Below, piece by piece: positions 8,804-16,334 of a DNA stretch of 64,000 nt. The stretch spans positions 1-64,000 of the forward strand of contig JBBRQP010000002.1 in assembly GCA_038226175.1 (NCBI GenBank), read 5' to 3'. Source of the stretch: JBBRQP01 sp038226175 (GTDB lineage Bacteria; Cyanobacteriota; Cyanobacteriia; Gloeobacterales; Anthocerotibacteraceae). The position numbers and the translations under genes are program-made. Position 1 is the first letter of the stretch, and every line of letters begins with the position of its first letter. The notes beneath the pieces are model-generated. The model searched no databases, was not told where the DNA came from, and saw only the letters and a list, made by a program, of their open reading frames with translations.

Positions 8804-8832
8804 ATCTCACGATAAACCGTAACGCTAGTCAA
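8804..8832 (-). promoter_or_regulatory. Candidate promoter of azoR copy 2 with a degenerate operator half-site
   Basis: On the minus strand TTGACT (8832-8827) is followed after 17 bases by TGAGAT (8809-8804), 22 bases before the GTG start. Between them lies CTAGCGTTACGG, which resembles one half of the palindrome in front of the Rrf2 gene. The -10 match is poor, so this is tentative. Confidence 0.3.
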
Positions 8833-8849
8833 GGGAATATGAACACTGT

Positions 8850-9221
8850 TTATTTTTTTGACCAACCTGTAGCAGCAAGCAATCCCCAACCCGTCATCAA
8901 GCCTAAGCCGCCTAAGGGCGTAATCGCACCGAGAATTTTGATATCCGTCAAGCTCAAAGCGTAGAGACTACCACAAAAGAGTATGATTCCTACCACAAAG
9001 CACCAGCCGGCTGCGGTTAATAATTTGGAAGGAATAGATAGGCTTAACAGCGCAACTAACAGCAAGGCAAGGGCATGATACATCTGATAACGCGCCGCTG
9101 TCTGGAAAATTTCTAAATTTCCTGGACTGAGCACTTTTGCCAACAAATGCGCACCAAAGGCACCTGCTGCCACACTCACCAATGCGAAAAAACTGCCTAA
9201 GCTCAAAAAAATACGCTGCAT
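8850..9221 (-). CDS. DUF423 (YgdD-type) small membrane protein
   Basis: 123 residues with four hydrophobic helices. The family signature is visible: an N-terminal LGSFFALVSVAAGAFGAHLL, then FQTAARYQMYHALALLLVALL, FVVGIILFCGSLYALSLT and GAITPLGGLGLMTGWGLLA. DUF423 proteins are inner-membrane proteins of unknown biochemical function. It ends 68 bases before the azoreductase start and may be its upstream neighbour in the same transcript, although a separate promoter for azoR is possible. The identification of the family is solid; the role is unknown. Confidence 0.92.
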   Translation of the reverse strand: MQRIFLSLGSFFALVSVAAGAFGAHLLAKVLSPGNLEIFQTAARYQMYHALALLLVALLSLSIPSKLLTAAGWCFVVGIILFCGSLYALSLTDIKILGAITPLGGLGLMTGWGLLAATGWSKK

Positions 9222-9325
9222 GAAATCAATTTTACCGCTACGTTAACCGATTACACAAAGTCCTAGACTTTGCTCAGGGGCAAACCAGAAAACCGTATGC
9301 TAGAGTGTCGGTACTGTTTTAGGAC

Positions 9326-10786
9326 ATGGTACGGATGAATAAACGCCGTTGGTTTGCCAGTGCCTTATTAGCTGGTTTGTTAGGTTACGGAGTGATGGTT
9401 GTCCAACCAATCGCCCCGACTTGGGCAAACTTTGAAGATAGTCCCAAAAATGTCATTGACGAAGTGTGGCAGATTGTCTACAGCAATTATGTGGATGACA
9501 CCTTCAACAAGCATGATTGGCTGGCGACCCGTAAAGAATTTTTATCCAAAGACTACAGCACTAACGAAGAAGCCTACAAGGCCGTGCGCACGATGCTCAA
9601 GGAGCTCAACGATCCCTATACCCGGTTTATGGATCCCAAACAATATGCCAGTACCCAAGTTGAACTCTCAGGAGAATTGACTGGCGTCGGTATTTCTGTA
9701 GACCAAGACAAGGATACCAAAGAGCTAGTTGTAGTTTCTCCTGTTCCTGATACCCCGGCCTTTAAGGCTGGACTACAGGCTAAAGATATTATCCAAGCCA
9801 TTGATGGTATTCCCACCAAAGGCATTGGCCGAGAAGACTCCGTGGCTCGGATCCGGGGCAAAGTCGGTACTGCGGTAACCTTGACGATCCGCCGTCCCGA
9901 CAAAACTTTTGAGGTCAAACTGACCCGCGAAGTCATCCCCATCAAAGTTGTCCGCTCTTCGGTCAAAACTGAAAAGGGCAAGTCCATTGGCTATATTCAG
10001 TTCACCGAATTCACAGGTCATTCCGCTGAGGAGATGAGTAAAGCTCTTAAGGATTTACAAACCAAAAAAGTTGATGGCTACGTATTGGATTTGCGCGGTA
10101 ATCCCGGTGGCTCATTGCAAGCCAGCATCGCCATTGCCAGTATGTTTCTCAACAAACAAACTTTGGTGGTGACCACCGCTAATCGTGACGGTATTGTCCA
10201 AGAAGACCGTGCCTCAGGCGAAACCATTACCGATAAGCCAGTGGTTGTGTTGGTTAATAAAGGTTCGGCAAGTGCCAGTGAGATTCTCTCTGGCGCCCTC
10301 CAAGATAACCATCGTGCGGTCTTAGTCGGTACAACCACCTTTGGCAAGGGACTTGTGCAATCAATGCAGCCCCTATCAGACCGTTCGGGTCTTGCTGTGA
10401 CGATTGCCCATTACAAAACCCCAGCGGGCATAGACATTCACAAAAAAGGCATCAAGCCTGATTATTATGTGGAATTGCCTGGGGTAGATGATGCAGCGGC
10501 TGATTGTGTGGCCAATGCCAAAGGGGCAAAAGGTAGCAAAGCCAAGCCTGCTAACAAACCTTTTACTGGCTCGGTCGCAGGGATGGTCACTTTGCCCAAA
10601 AAACCCCTTACCAAAGCAGTTTTGCAGCAATGTGGAACCGTCAAAAAACCCGTTATCACCTTTACGGCAACGGATATTGGAACCTCTAAAGATGCACAGT
10701 ACGTGAGAGCGACCGATGTCCTGATCCAACGCATTGCCCAAGGTAGCAACAAACCATCCACCCAAGTCTCTTCCGTTGCGCCCTAG
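9326..10786 (+). CDS. C-terminal processing peptidase (S41 family, Ctp type)
   Basis: 486 residues. A signal sequence (residues about 8-34, ending PTWA) exports it to the periplasm or lumen. The order is an N-terminal helical region with LKELNDPYTRFMDPKQY, a PDZ domain (about 112-195: GVGISVDQ, VSPVPDTPAFKAGLQAKDII), and the S41 core with GYVLDLRGNPGG. The catalytic Ser316 lies in NKGSASASEI and Lys341 in TTFGKG, the 25-residue spacing known for Tsp/CtpA. Cyanobacteria have CtpA (D1 maturation) plus CtpB and CtpC; I cannot say which this is. A lysine-rich C-terminal extension (about 400-486) is unusual. The start may be 9326 or the ATG at 9335. argF follows after one base. Confidence 0.93.
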   Translation: MVRMNKRRWFASALLAGLLGYGVMVVQPIAPTWANFEDSPKNVIDEVWQIVYSNYVDDTFNKHDWLATRKEFLSKDYSTNEEAYKAVRTMLKELNDPYTRFMDPKQYASTQVELSGELTGVGISVDQDKDTKELVVVSPVPDTPAFKAGLQAKDIIQAIDGIPTKGIGREDSVARIRGKVGTAVTLTIRRPDKTFEVKLTREVIPIKVVRSSVKTEKGKSIGYIQFTEFTGHSAEEMSKALKDLQTKKVDGYVLDLRGNPGGSLQASIAIASMFLNKQTLVVTTANRDGIVQEDRASGETITDKPVVVLVNKGSASASEILSGALQDNHRAVLVGTTTFGKGLVQSMQPLSDRSGLAVTIAHYKTPAGIDIHKKGIKPDYYVELPGVDDAAADCVANAKGAKGSKAKPANKPFTGSVAGMVTLPKKPLTKAVLQQCGTVKKPVITFTATDIGTSKDAQYVRATDVLIQRIAQGSNKPSTQVSSVAP

Positions 10787-10787
10787 T

Positions 10788-11699
10788 ATGGCAGGTTACC
10801 CCAAAGACCTGTTGAGCATCGCCGACTTGCACCCGGAGCAAATCACTGCTCTATTGGTGCAAGCGCGTGCGCTCAAAGCCCGACCCCAACCTCACTTATT
10901 AGCAGGTAAAACTTTGGGGTTGTTTTTCCAAAAAGCCTCAACTCGCACCCGGGTGAGCTTTATGACAGCGATGTACCAACTTGGCGGACAGGCAATTGAT
11001 CTTAATCCCAACGTGGTGCAAGTAGGCCGCGGGGAGCCCATCAAAGATACTGCCCGTATTTTAAGTAGTTATTTGGATGCCCTGGCAATTCGCACCTTTG
11101 CCCAAAGTGAATTGGAAGAATTTGCCCACTACAGTACGATTCCGGTAATCAATGCCCTTACGGATCTTGAGCATCCCTGTCAAATTTTGGCAGATTTGCT
11201 GACGATTAGTGATTATTGGGGTCAGTTGCAGGGAATTCGGCTGGTCTATCTCGGGGATGGCAATAACGTCGCCCATTCACTGATTTTGGGCGGTGCCTTG
11301 ATGGATATGGATCTTTGTATTAGTACACCAGCTGACTATCGACCAGCTCCTGAGATTGTCACCCTTGCTAAACAGCTTAATCCTGAGCTGCGGCTGGAAT
11401 TAGTTAGTGACCCTCAGCAGGCTGTGCAAGCAGCGCAAGTGCTCTACACCGATGTCTGGACGAGCATGGGTCAGGAGCAAGAAACACATCAACGTCTGCG
11501 AGATTTTGCTGGTTATACTCTGGATCACGAACTCCTAAACCGCGCCCATCCCCAGGCAATCGTATTGCATTGTTTACCGGCTCATCGGGGTGAAGAGATT
11601 ACCCATCAAGTCCTCGAAGGCGCTCAATCAAAAGTTTGGGAGCAGGCAGCTAACCGTTTACATATCCAAAAAGCCTTGCTAGCAGCCCTTCTTTTGTAA
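10788..11699 (+). CDS. argF: Ornithine carbamoyltransferase
   Basis: 303 residues from the ATG one base after the protease stop codon. It catalyses ornithine plus carbamoyl phosphate to citrulline in arginine synthesis. The carbamoyl-phosphate site STRTR is at residues 51-55, HPCQ at 129-132, YLGDGNNVAHSL binds the second domain, and HCLPAHRGEEIT near the end carries the ornithine-binding cysteine loop. Length and motifs are normal. An upstream in-frame ATG at 10734 would overlap the protease gene and add 18 residues not seen in the family. The tight spacing suggests co-transcription with the Ctp gene, although there is no obvious functional link. Confidence 0.96.
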   Translation: MAGYPKDLLSIADLHPEQITALLVQARALKARPQPHLLAGKTLGLFFQKASTRTRVSFMTAMYQLGGQAIDLNPNVVQVGRGEPIKDTARILSSYLDALAIRTFAQSELEEFAHYSTIPVINALTDLEHPCQILADLLTISDYWGQLQGIRLVYLGDGNNVAHSLILGGALMDMDLCISTPADYRPAPEIVTLAKQLNPELRLELVSDPQQAVQAAQVLYTDVWTSMGQEQETHQRLRDFAGYTLDHELLNRAHPQAIVLHCLPAHRGEEITHQVLEGAQSKVWEQAANRLHIQKALLAALLL

Positions 11700-11820
11700 C
11701 AATTCAGATCAGTGAAATTACGAAATGTTGCAACTTTACAATTTTTAAGATGCAAATTGATCATCTATGCGTATTCTGACTAAAGCAACGATTGTACTAC
11801 TAAATTTCCAGGAGTTGAGG

Positions 11821-12120
11821 ATGGCTTTACTAACCGTTCATGGCTTGATTATTACGAGTTCCGGCTTGGCTTCACTCTTGGGCTTAGTGCTATTACAAGC
11901 GGCTGCGGATATAGAAGATTATCAACACCTATTGATGAGTATGACTTTTGGTTGTTGGTTGGTTTATTGCTTAGCTTGGGGCTTACTGCGCCTACTGCCT
12001 CCAGAACTCGAATATGTTGCGAATTCTTTACATTTGACGGCAGGCCTAGCCTATATTTTTACCTTCACTTGTGTGTTATCTTTACCCCTCTATGCCGTGA
12101 GTATCCCGGTCGGAGAGTAA
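11821..12120 (+). CDS. Small three-helix membrane protein of unknown function
   Basis: 99 residues from the ATG at 11821, which has a ribosome-binding site (GGAGTTGAGG directly upstream); an ATG at 11767 is possible but lacks one. Three hydrophobic segments are seen: VHGLIITSSGLASLLGLVLL, the stretch around MSMTFGCWLVYCLAWGLL, and LTAGLAYIFTFTCVLSLPLY. I do not recognise a family. It stands alone between argF and tyrA with about 120 bases before it. Confidence 0.6.
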   Translation: MALLTVHGLIITSSGLASLLGLVLLQAAADIEDYQHLLMSMTFGCWLVYCLAWGLLRLLPPELEYVANSLHLTAGLAYIFTFTCVLSLPLYAVSIPVGE

Positions 12121-12203
12121 TGTGTTGCCCAAGACATCTCCTAATCACAGGTTGTAGTGTAGGCTAGCCATAAGCCCTACGCTATTTGGTAACAGTTTTT
12201 TTC

Positions 12204-13055
12204 ATGGCAGAACTTCCCCTGATCGGTATTGTCGGCCTTGGCCTCATTGGTGGCTCGCTGGCTTTAGATTTTACCCGGTTGGGCTACACCGTTTTGGGTG
12301 CCAGTCGTAACCAAGAGACCTGTGCTTACGCCGAGGCCAACGGGTTTGTGCAGCAAGCAAGTACGGATTGGCAAATTTTGAGCACAGCTCAGGTCGTGTT
12401 TGTCTGCGTCCCTATGGAGCAGGTTTTGGCTAGCGTAGAACATTTAGCCCAAGTGTTAATCCCTGGTACTGTGATTACCGATGTGGCTTCTGTCAAAGAA
12501 GCATTTGTTACGCAAGCTACGACGCGCTGGCCTTGGTTTGTGGGCGGACATCCGCTAGCGGGTACGGCACGGCAGGGTATTACCGCTGCGCTACCCCAAC
12601 TATTTAAGCAGCGTCCCTATGTCCTAACACCGATTATCACTACTAATTTTGAAGCTCTTACCCAAGTGCGTACGCTAGTCGAGCATTTACAAGCACAGTT
12701 GATTCTGACGACACCCTCCGAACATGACCGCGCCGTAGCCTTGATCTCTCATGCTCCAGTTTTTATTAGTGCAGCTCTACTCCTCGCGGCAGCCGACACG
12801 CCTTCAGAACTGACCCTTTTAGCGCAGGCATTAGCTAGCAGTGGTTTTGCTGATACGACCCGAGTCGGTGGTGGCAATCCTGAACTAGGTACGCAAATGG
12901 CGCAATTTAACCAAGTGGCACTTCTCGACCAGCTAGAGCGCTATCAACTGATGCTTACGGCACTCAAAACTGCCATCCAGCACGGCAACTGGACGTTTGT
13001 CGAAAATTTGCTTGAGACAACCCGGCAAACCCGCAAATTTTTTCAGAAAGATTAA
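12204..13055 (+). CDS. tyrA: Prephenate/arogenate dehydrogenase
   Basis: 283 residues from the ATG at 12204. The N-terminal Rossmann domain begins LPLIGIVGLGLIGGSLALDF with GLGLIGG at residues 10-16, followed by VFVCVPMEQVL, TDVASVKE and GGHPLAGTARQG, all signature segments of the family. The helical dimerisation domain has EHDRAVALISHAPVFISAAL. Cyanobacterial enzymes of this size normally use arogenate and NADP to make tyrosine; the Arg or Ser after the second beta strand (ASRNQ) is compatible with NADP. No other aromatic genes are adjacent. Confidence 0.92.
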   Translation: MAELPLIGIVGLGLIGGSLALDFTRLGYTVLGASRNQETCAYAEANGFVQQASTDWQILSTAQVVFVCVPMEQVLASVEHLAQVLIPGTVITDVASVKEAFVTQATTRWPWFVGGHPLAGTARQGITAALPQLFKQRPYVLTPIITTNFEALTQVRTLVEHLQAQLILTTPSEHDRAVALISHAPVFISAALLLAAADTPSELTLLAQALASSGFADTTRVGGGNPELGTQMAQFNQVALLDQLERYQLMLTALKTAIQHGNWTFVENLLETTRQTRKFFQKD

Positions 13056-13067
13056 TTTTGTCCGTGC

Positions 13068-13214
13068 TCAATCCTGAGTTTTCATCCAAGGCACCCTAAA
13101 ACCATAGGCAACCTGCTGCTCTGGCAGTTCCTCTTCTCCTTCTAGTGCTTCTTGATCCAGATTTTGGTCTGGGGTTGGCTCGGTCGTTGTTAGCGCATGC
13201 TTTTGATGACTCAT
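13068..13214 (-). CDS. 48-residue acidic protein coupled to the glycosyltransferase gene
   Basis: Its ATG overlaps the TGA of the upstream glycosyltransferase gene (ATGA at 13214-13211), and an AGGA sequence lies about nine bases before it, both signs of translational coupling. The product begins MSHQKHALTTTEPTPDQN, has an acidic middle with EALEGEEELPEQQ and ends YGFRVPWMKTQD. There is no membrane segment or signal. I do not recognise it. It could be a small partner or regulator of the glycosyltransferase. It faces tyrA with only 12 bases between the stop codons. Confidence 0.5.
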   Translation of the reverse strand: MSHQKHALTTTEPTPDQNLDQEALEGEEELPEQQVAYGFRVPWMKTQD

Positions 13215-14683
13215 AGCTTGATCCTAGGAGAATTTTGTTGTAGCCATTGCCAAAGCGATAGGCCACCTACATAACCATAGCCTAGTAGATACAATAATAA
13301 AAACGGTAAAATTCCCCAAGCCCCGGCTTCTAGAGCGGCTCGAATCGCCCAAGCACTATAACCACATAAGACCAGTTCGCCGATGGTGATCCCATCTAGA
13401 CCGAGGCGGTAGTGCTTATCTTGCCAACGATCTTGGCGGTTGCGGACATTAAACTTTGGTGTGCGCCGAAAACTACCGCCTTGATTAAATAAGGCTGCCC
13501 CTACAGCCCAACTATTAGCCAAGGAAATACCCGTACCGAGTACTGCCAACAATAAAACAAGGCCGCTATCGCGATACCATAACTTCGGGTTGAGATCGCG
13601 TTGGGCTGTGATGTAAAGCAAAGGTGGACCGAGGGTTGCTGGCACCATCAAAGTCCCCCAGATCAGACTTAAGGGGTGCTTGGGTACCCAAGGTACGCTG
13701 ATCAGGGGCAACGATAATAACAAAATCAATACCATCAGCGGATGCACGCTATAGCCCGTGAGATGTAGCAACGCCTGAACTTTAAGCATTAGATGACTCG
13801 GCTGCGCCCATACTGAACCGAGTAATTTTTTTGCACACTGAATCGAACCCTTGGCCCAGCGATGTTGTTGTAATTTGTAGGCAGAAATCGCCACAGGAAG
13901 TTCGGCTGGTGCCACGATACTTTGGGCATAAACTAACCGCCACCCAGCGGCTTGTACCCGATAGCTTAGATCCATATCTTCGGCGAGGGTATCGGCTTGC
14001 CAACCCCCACCATCCTTGATAGCAGCGGTGCGCCAAATACCAGCGGTGCCATTAAAATTTAACCAATAACCTTGCTGATGACGGGCTTGTTGCTCAATAG
14101 TAAAATGCCCATCTATACCCAGAGCTTGGAGCTTGGTAAGTAGGGAATAATCACGATTGAGATGTCCCCAACGGGTCTGAACAGCACCAATATCCTGCGC
14201 TGTGAAGTGGGCTAGTGTACGTTTCAACCAATCTGATTCTGGCAAAAAATCAGCATCAAAAATAGCCACGTAGTCACCACAGACCGAGTCTTGGGCTGCA
14301 GCTAAGGCGCCAGCTTTAAACCCAATTCTATTTTCTCGGTGTAAGTGACTAATCGAAAAACCCTGGGTTTGATAATCAGTAATTTGTTGCTCAATTAAAC
14401 GTTGTGTGTCATCGGTTGAGTCATCCAAAACTTGGATGTGTAGGCAATTTTGAGGATAATCAAGCTGACAAATCGCGTCGATCAAGCGATTAGCTACATA
14501 TTGTTCATTATAAATTGGTAATTGAATGGTGACCTGAGGATAGTAGGTAAGGGCTAGCGGTTCGGGTAAGAGCTGAGTGCGTCTGCGGGCTGTCAACCAA
14601 TAGGCATTAAGACCATAGAGAAAGAGCCAACCTGCTGCCAAACTATTAATACTAAGTAGCAATAACGCCAAGGGATCAGGCAT
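13211..14683 (-). CDS. Processive family 2 glycosyltransferase (cellulose-synthase/CslA-like)
   Basis: 490 residues. An N-terminal membrane helix (about 8-28) is followed by the GT-A domain with VTIQLPIYNE, DDSTDD (Asp87/88), FDADF (143-145), TLAEDMD (232-238) and the QQHRW motif (272-276) that marks processive beta-glycan synthases. At least four C-terminal membrane helices follow. It should polymerise a beta-linked polysaccharide from a nucleotide sugar (UDP-glucose or GDP-mannose type) and export it. There is no PilZ domain and no bcs genes nearby, so it is more like the CslA/CESA-like stand-alone group than a cyclic-di-GMP-controlled cellulose synthase. It is coupled to a downstream 48-codon gene. 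Confidence 0.88.
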   Translation of the reverse strand: MPDPLALLLLSINSLAAGWLFLYGLNAYWLTARRRTQLLPEPLALTYYPQVTIQLPIYNEQYVANRLIDAICQLDYPQNCLHIQVLDDSTDDTQRLIEQQITDYQTQGFSISHLHRENRIGFKAGALAAAQDSVCGDYVAIFDADFLPESDWLKRTLAHFTAQDIGAVQTRWGHLNRDYSLLTKLQALGIDGHFTIEQQARHQQGYWLNFNGTAGIWRTAAIKDGGGWQADTLAEDMDLSYRVQAAGWRLVYAQSIVAPAELPVAISAYKLQQHRWAKGSIQCAKKLLGSVWAQPSHLMLKVQALLHLTGYSVHPLMVLILLLSLPLISVPWVPKHPLSLIWGTLMVPATLGPPLLYITAQRDLNPKLWYRDSGLVLLLAVLGTGISLANSWAVGAALFNQGGSFRRTPKFNVRNRQDRWQDKHYRLGLDGITIGELVLCGYSAWAIRAALEAGAWGILPFLLLYLLGYGYVGGLSLWQWLQQNSPRIKL

Positions 14684-14743
14684 GGGGTGACAGTAGACAA
14701 TTAGGCCACCATAGCACTTCTGTCCTAATAGAGATAGCGATGC

Positions 14744-15064
14744 TCAGGCACAAGAAGAACTTTCCAAAACTGTTTGTAGGCGAGTTTTGAATTCTCCTCG
14801 AGGGTGTCCGCCTTTGACTTCGCCGATAATCTGGAATTCTGCATCGGGCGCGTCACAAATAATATAGGTTGGCCAGCCCATGTCAGTTTTGTCGGGATAT
14901 TGGGCAAGCAGAATCTGCCGATATTGCCGATAAGTTGCGGTATCTTGCATTTTGACATTGATGAAACGTAGACCCAATTCTTCGGCGACTTTACTATCGT
15001 AAAAGGCCATCCGGTGACAGGTTCCACAATTTTCAGAGGAAAATTTGATGACAGCACGTTCCAT
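14744..15064 (-). CDS. Thioredoxin-like protein with CGTC motif
   Basis: 106 residues from the ATG at 15064. Redox motif CGTC at residues 13-16 in KFSSENCGTCHRMAFYDSKV, then FINVKMQDTATYRQYRQILL and GWPTYIICDAPDAEF with the cis-proline. This is a compact thioredoxin fold found in cyanobacteria; there is no signal peptide, so it acts in the cytosol. An upstream extension to 15292 is open but has no family support and would give an implausible N-terminus. It has 60 bases to the glycosyltransferase gene downstream. The partner protein is unknown. Confidence 0.85.
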   Translation of the reverse strand: MERAVIKFSSENCGTCHRMAFYDSKVAEELGLRFINVKMQDTATYRQYRQILLAQYPDKTDMGWPTYIICDAPDAEFQIIGEVKGGHPRGEFKTRLQTVLESSSCA

Positions 15065-15313
15065 AGAACTCACAGCAGCAGGTATGCTTCCTATTTTAAC
15101 AGTGTGTTGCCCATGGTTTGTACCCAGTGTTGCAAGGATCCAACCAACAGTATGGTAAACGTGTTTTCCGTAAACTATCACTAGATAGATGTTTCTAACT
15201 AAGCGGCTCTGACAAAATAATGCACATGCAAAAACCCAATGCCTTGGTATGAACCGATCAAACCAAGCAGGATCAAACATTGATTGTAACATTGACTACT
15301 GGGGGAAATAGTA

Positions 15314-16228
15314 ATGGCGACCAATGTTGAGATGACTTATCGTACGTTAGGACAAACAGGCGAGCAAGTTTCTGTAATTGGTTTAGGGGGTTATCATATC
15401 GGTACTCTCAAAACAGAACAAGAGAGTATTGCGTTAATTCGGTGTGCCATAGACCGTGGTATTAATTTTATGGATAACTGTTGGGATTATCACAACGGAC
15501 GCAGTCATCGCTGGATGGGTGCAGCACTCAAAAATGGCTATCGAAAAAAAGTTTTTTTAATGACAAAGATCGACGGGCGTACTAAAGCCGCAGCCCTACA
15601 GCAAATTGATGAATCCTTACAAGATTTGCAGGTTGATCACATCGATCTTTTGCAACATCATGAAATTCTGCGCTACGAAGACTCGGATCGCATTTTTGCG
15701 GCTGGTGGGGCGATGGAAGCCCTGCTTGAAGCCCAGCAGGCAGGCAAAATTCGTTATCTTGGTTTTACAGGACACAAACATCCCCAAATTCACTTGAGCA
15801 TGTTAGAAGCTGCCGCCCAAAATAACGTCCGCTTTGATGCGGTACAAATGCCCCTTAATGTAATGGACGCACATTTTAGAAGTTTTGAAAAACTGGTATT
15901 ACCCGAACTAGTTAACCAGCAAATTGGCGTATTAGGGATGAAATCACTCGGCGAAGCAAATATTCTTAGAAGTAATACCGTCAGCGCGATTGAGTGCTTA
16001 CACTACACGATGAATCTGCCGACTTCGGTTGTGATCACAGGCATTGATAGTATGGATATTCTAGACCAAGCCTTTGAAGCGGTTCGCACCTTTGAGCCGT
16101 TAAATCAAAAACAGGTCACTGCCCTACTAGCACGTACCCACACTGCTGCAACAGCAGGTAAATATGAGCATTACAAAACAACAACCCAAAATGATGGTAC
16201 CGCGCTCAATCCTGCTTTTTTGGGATAA
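15314..16228 (+). CDS. Aldo/keto reductase family oxidoreductase
   Basis: 304 residues with the AKR barrel. It starts MTYRTLGQTGEQVSVIGLGG, with Asp54/Tyr59 in MDNCWDYHNGRS, Lys85 in VFLMTKIDGR and His in DLLQHHEI, matching the D-Y-K-H catalytic tetrad, and LGFTGHKHP afterwards. It should reduce a carbonyl with NADPH; the substrate is unknown. A GGGGGAAA ribosome-binding stretch precedes the ATG. About 250 bases upstream are non-coding and separate it from the divergent thioredoxin gene. Confidence 0.9.
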   Translation: MATNVEMTYRTLGQTGEQVSVIGLGGYHIGTLKTEQESIALIRCAIDRGINFMDNCWDYHNGRSHRWMGAALKNGYRKKVFLMTKIDGRTKAAALQQIDESLQDLQVDHIDLLQHHEILRYEDSDRIFAAGGAMEALLEAQQAGKIRYLGFTGHKHPQIHLSMLEAAAQNNVRFDAVQMPLNVMDAHFRSFEKLVLPELVNQQIGVLGMKSLGEANILRSNTVSAIECLHYTMNLPTSVVITGIDSMDILDQAFEAVRTFEPLNQKQVTALLARTHTAATAGKYEHYKTTTQNDGTALNPAFLG

Positions 16229-16251
16229 TAGCTGTCACAAGGAGTGCTCTA

Positions 16252-16281
16252 CTATCTAGACATAACTATGTCTTGAGATAG
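16252..16281. promoter_or_regulatory. Interrupted inverted repeat before the glycan gene cluster
   Basis: CTATCT (16252-16257) plus GACATA (16259-16264) pair with TATGTC (16267-16272) plus AGATAG (16276-16281): twelve matching base pairs with a small internal bulge. It lies about 55 bases before the first cluster gene. There is no T tract, so an operator or RNA hairpin is more likely than a terminator. Confidence 0.4.
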
Positions 16282-16334
16282 ATGAAAGAAAAACAAATTC
16301 TGCTCAAAATAGACTAGTATCTCGCTGGATCACT

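Noticed and set aside
8782..8889. Upstream extension of azoR copy 2 by 36 residues
   Set aside because: The family start is at the GTG 8781; the extension overlaps the DUF423 gene and has no similarity to AzoR.
12156..12180. Short hairpin GTAGGCT/AGCCCTAC before tyrA
   Set aside because: Needs a bulge, has no T tract and no clear position relative to a promoter.
15065..15292. Upstream extension of the thioredoxin-like gene by 76 residues
   Set aside because: The added part is not thioredoxin-like and covers the intergenic promoter region; ATG 15064 gives the normal length.
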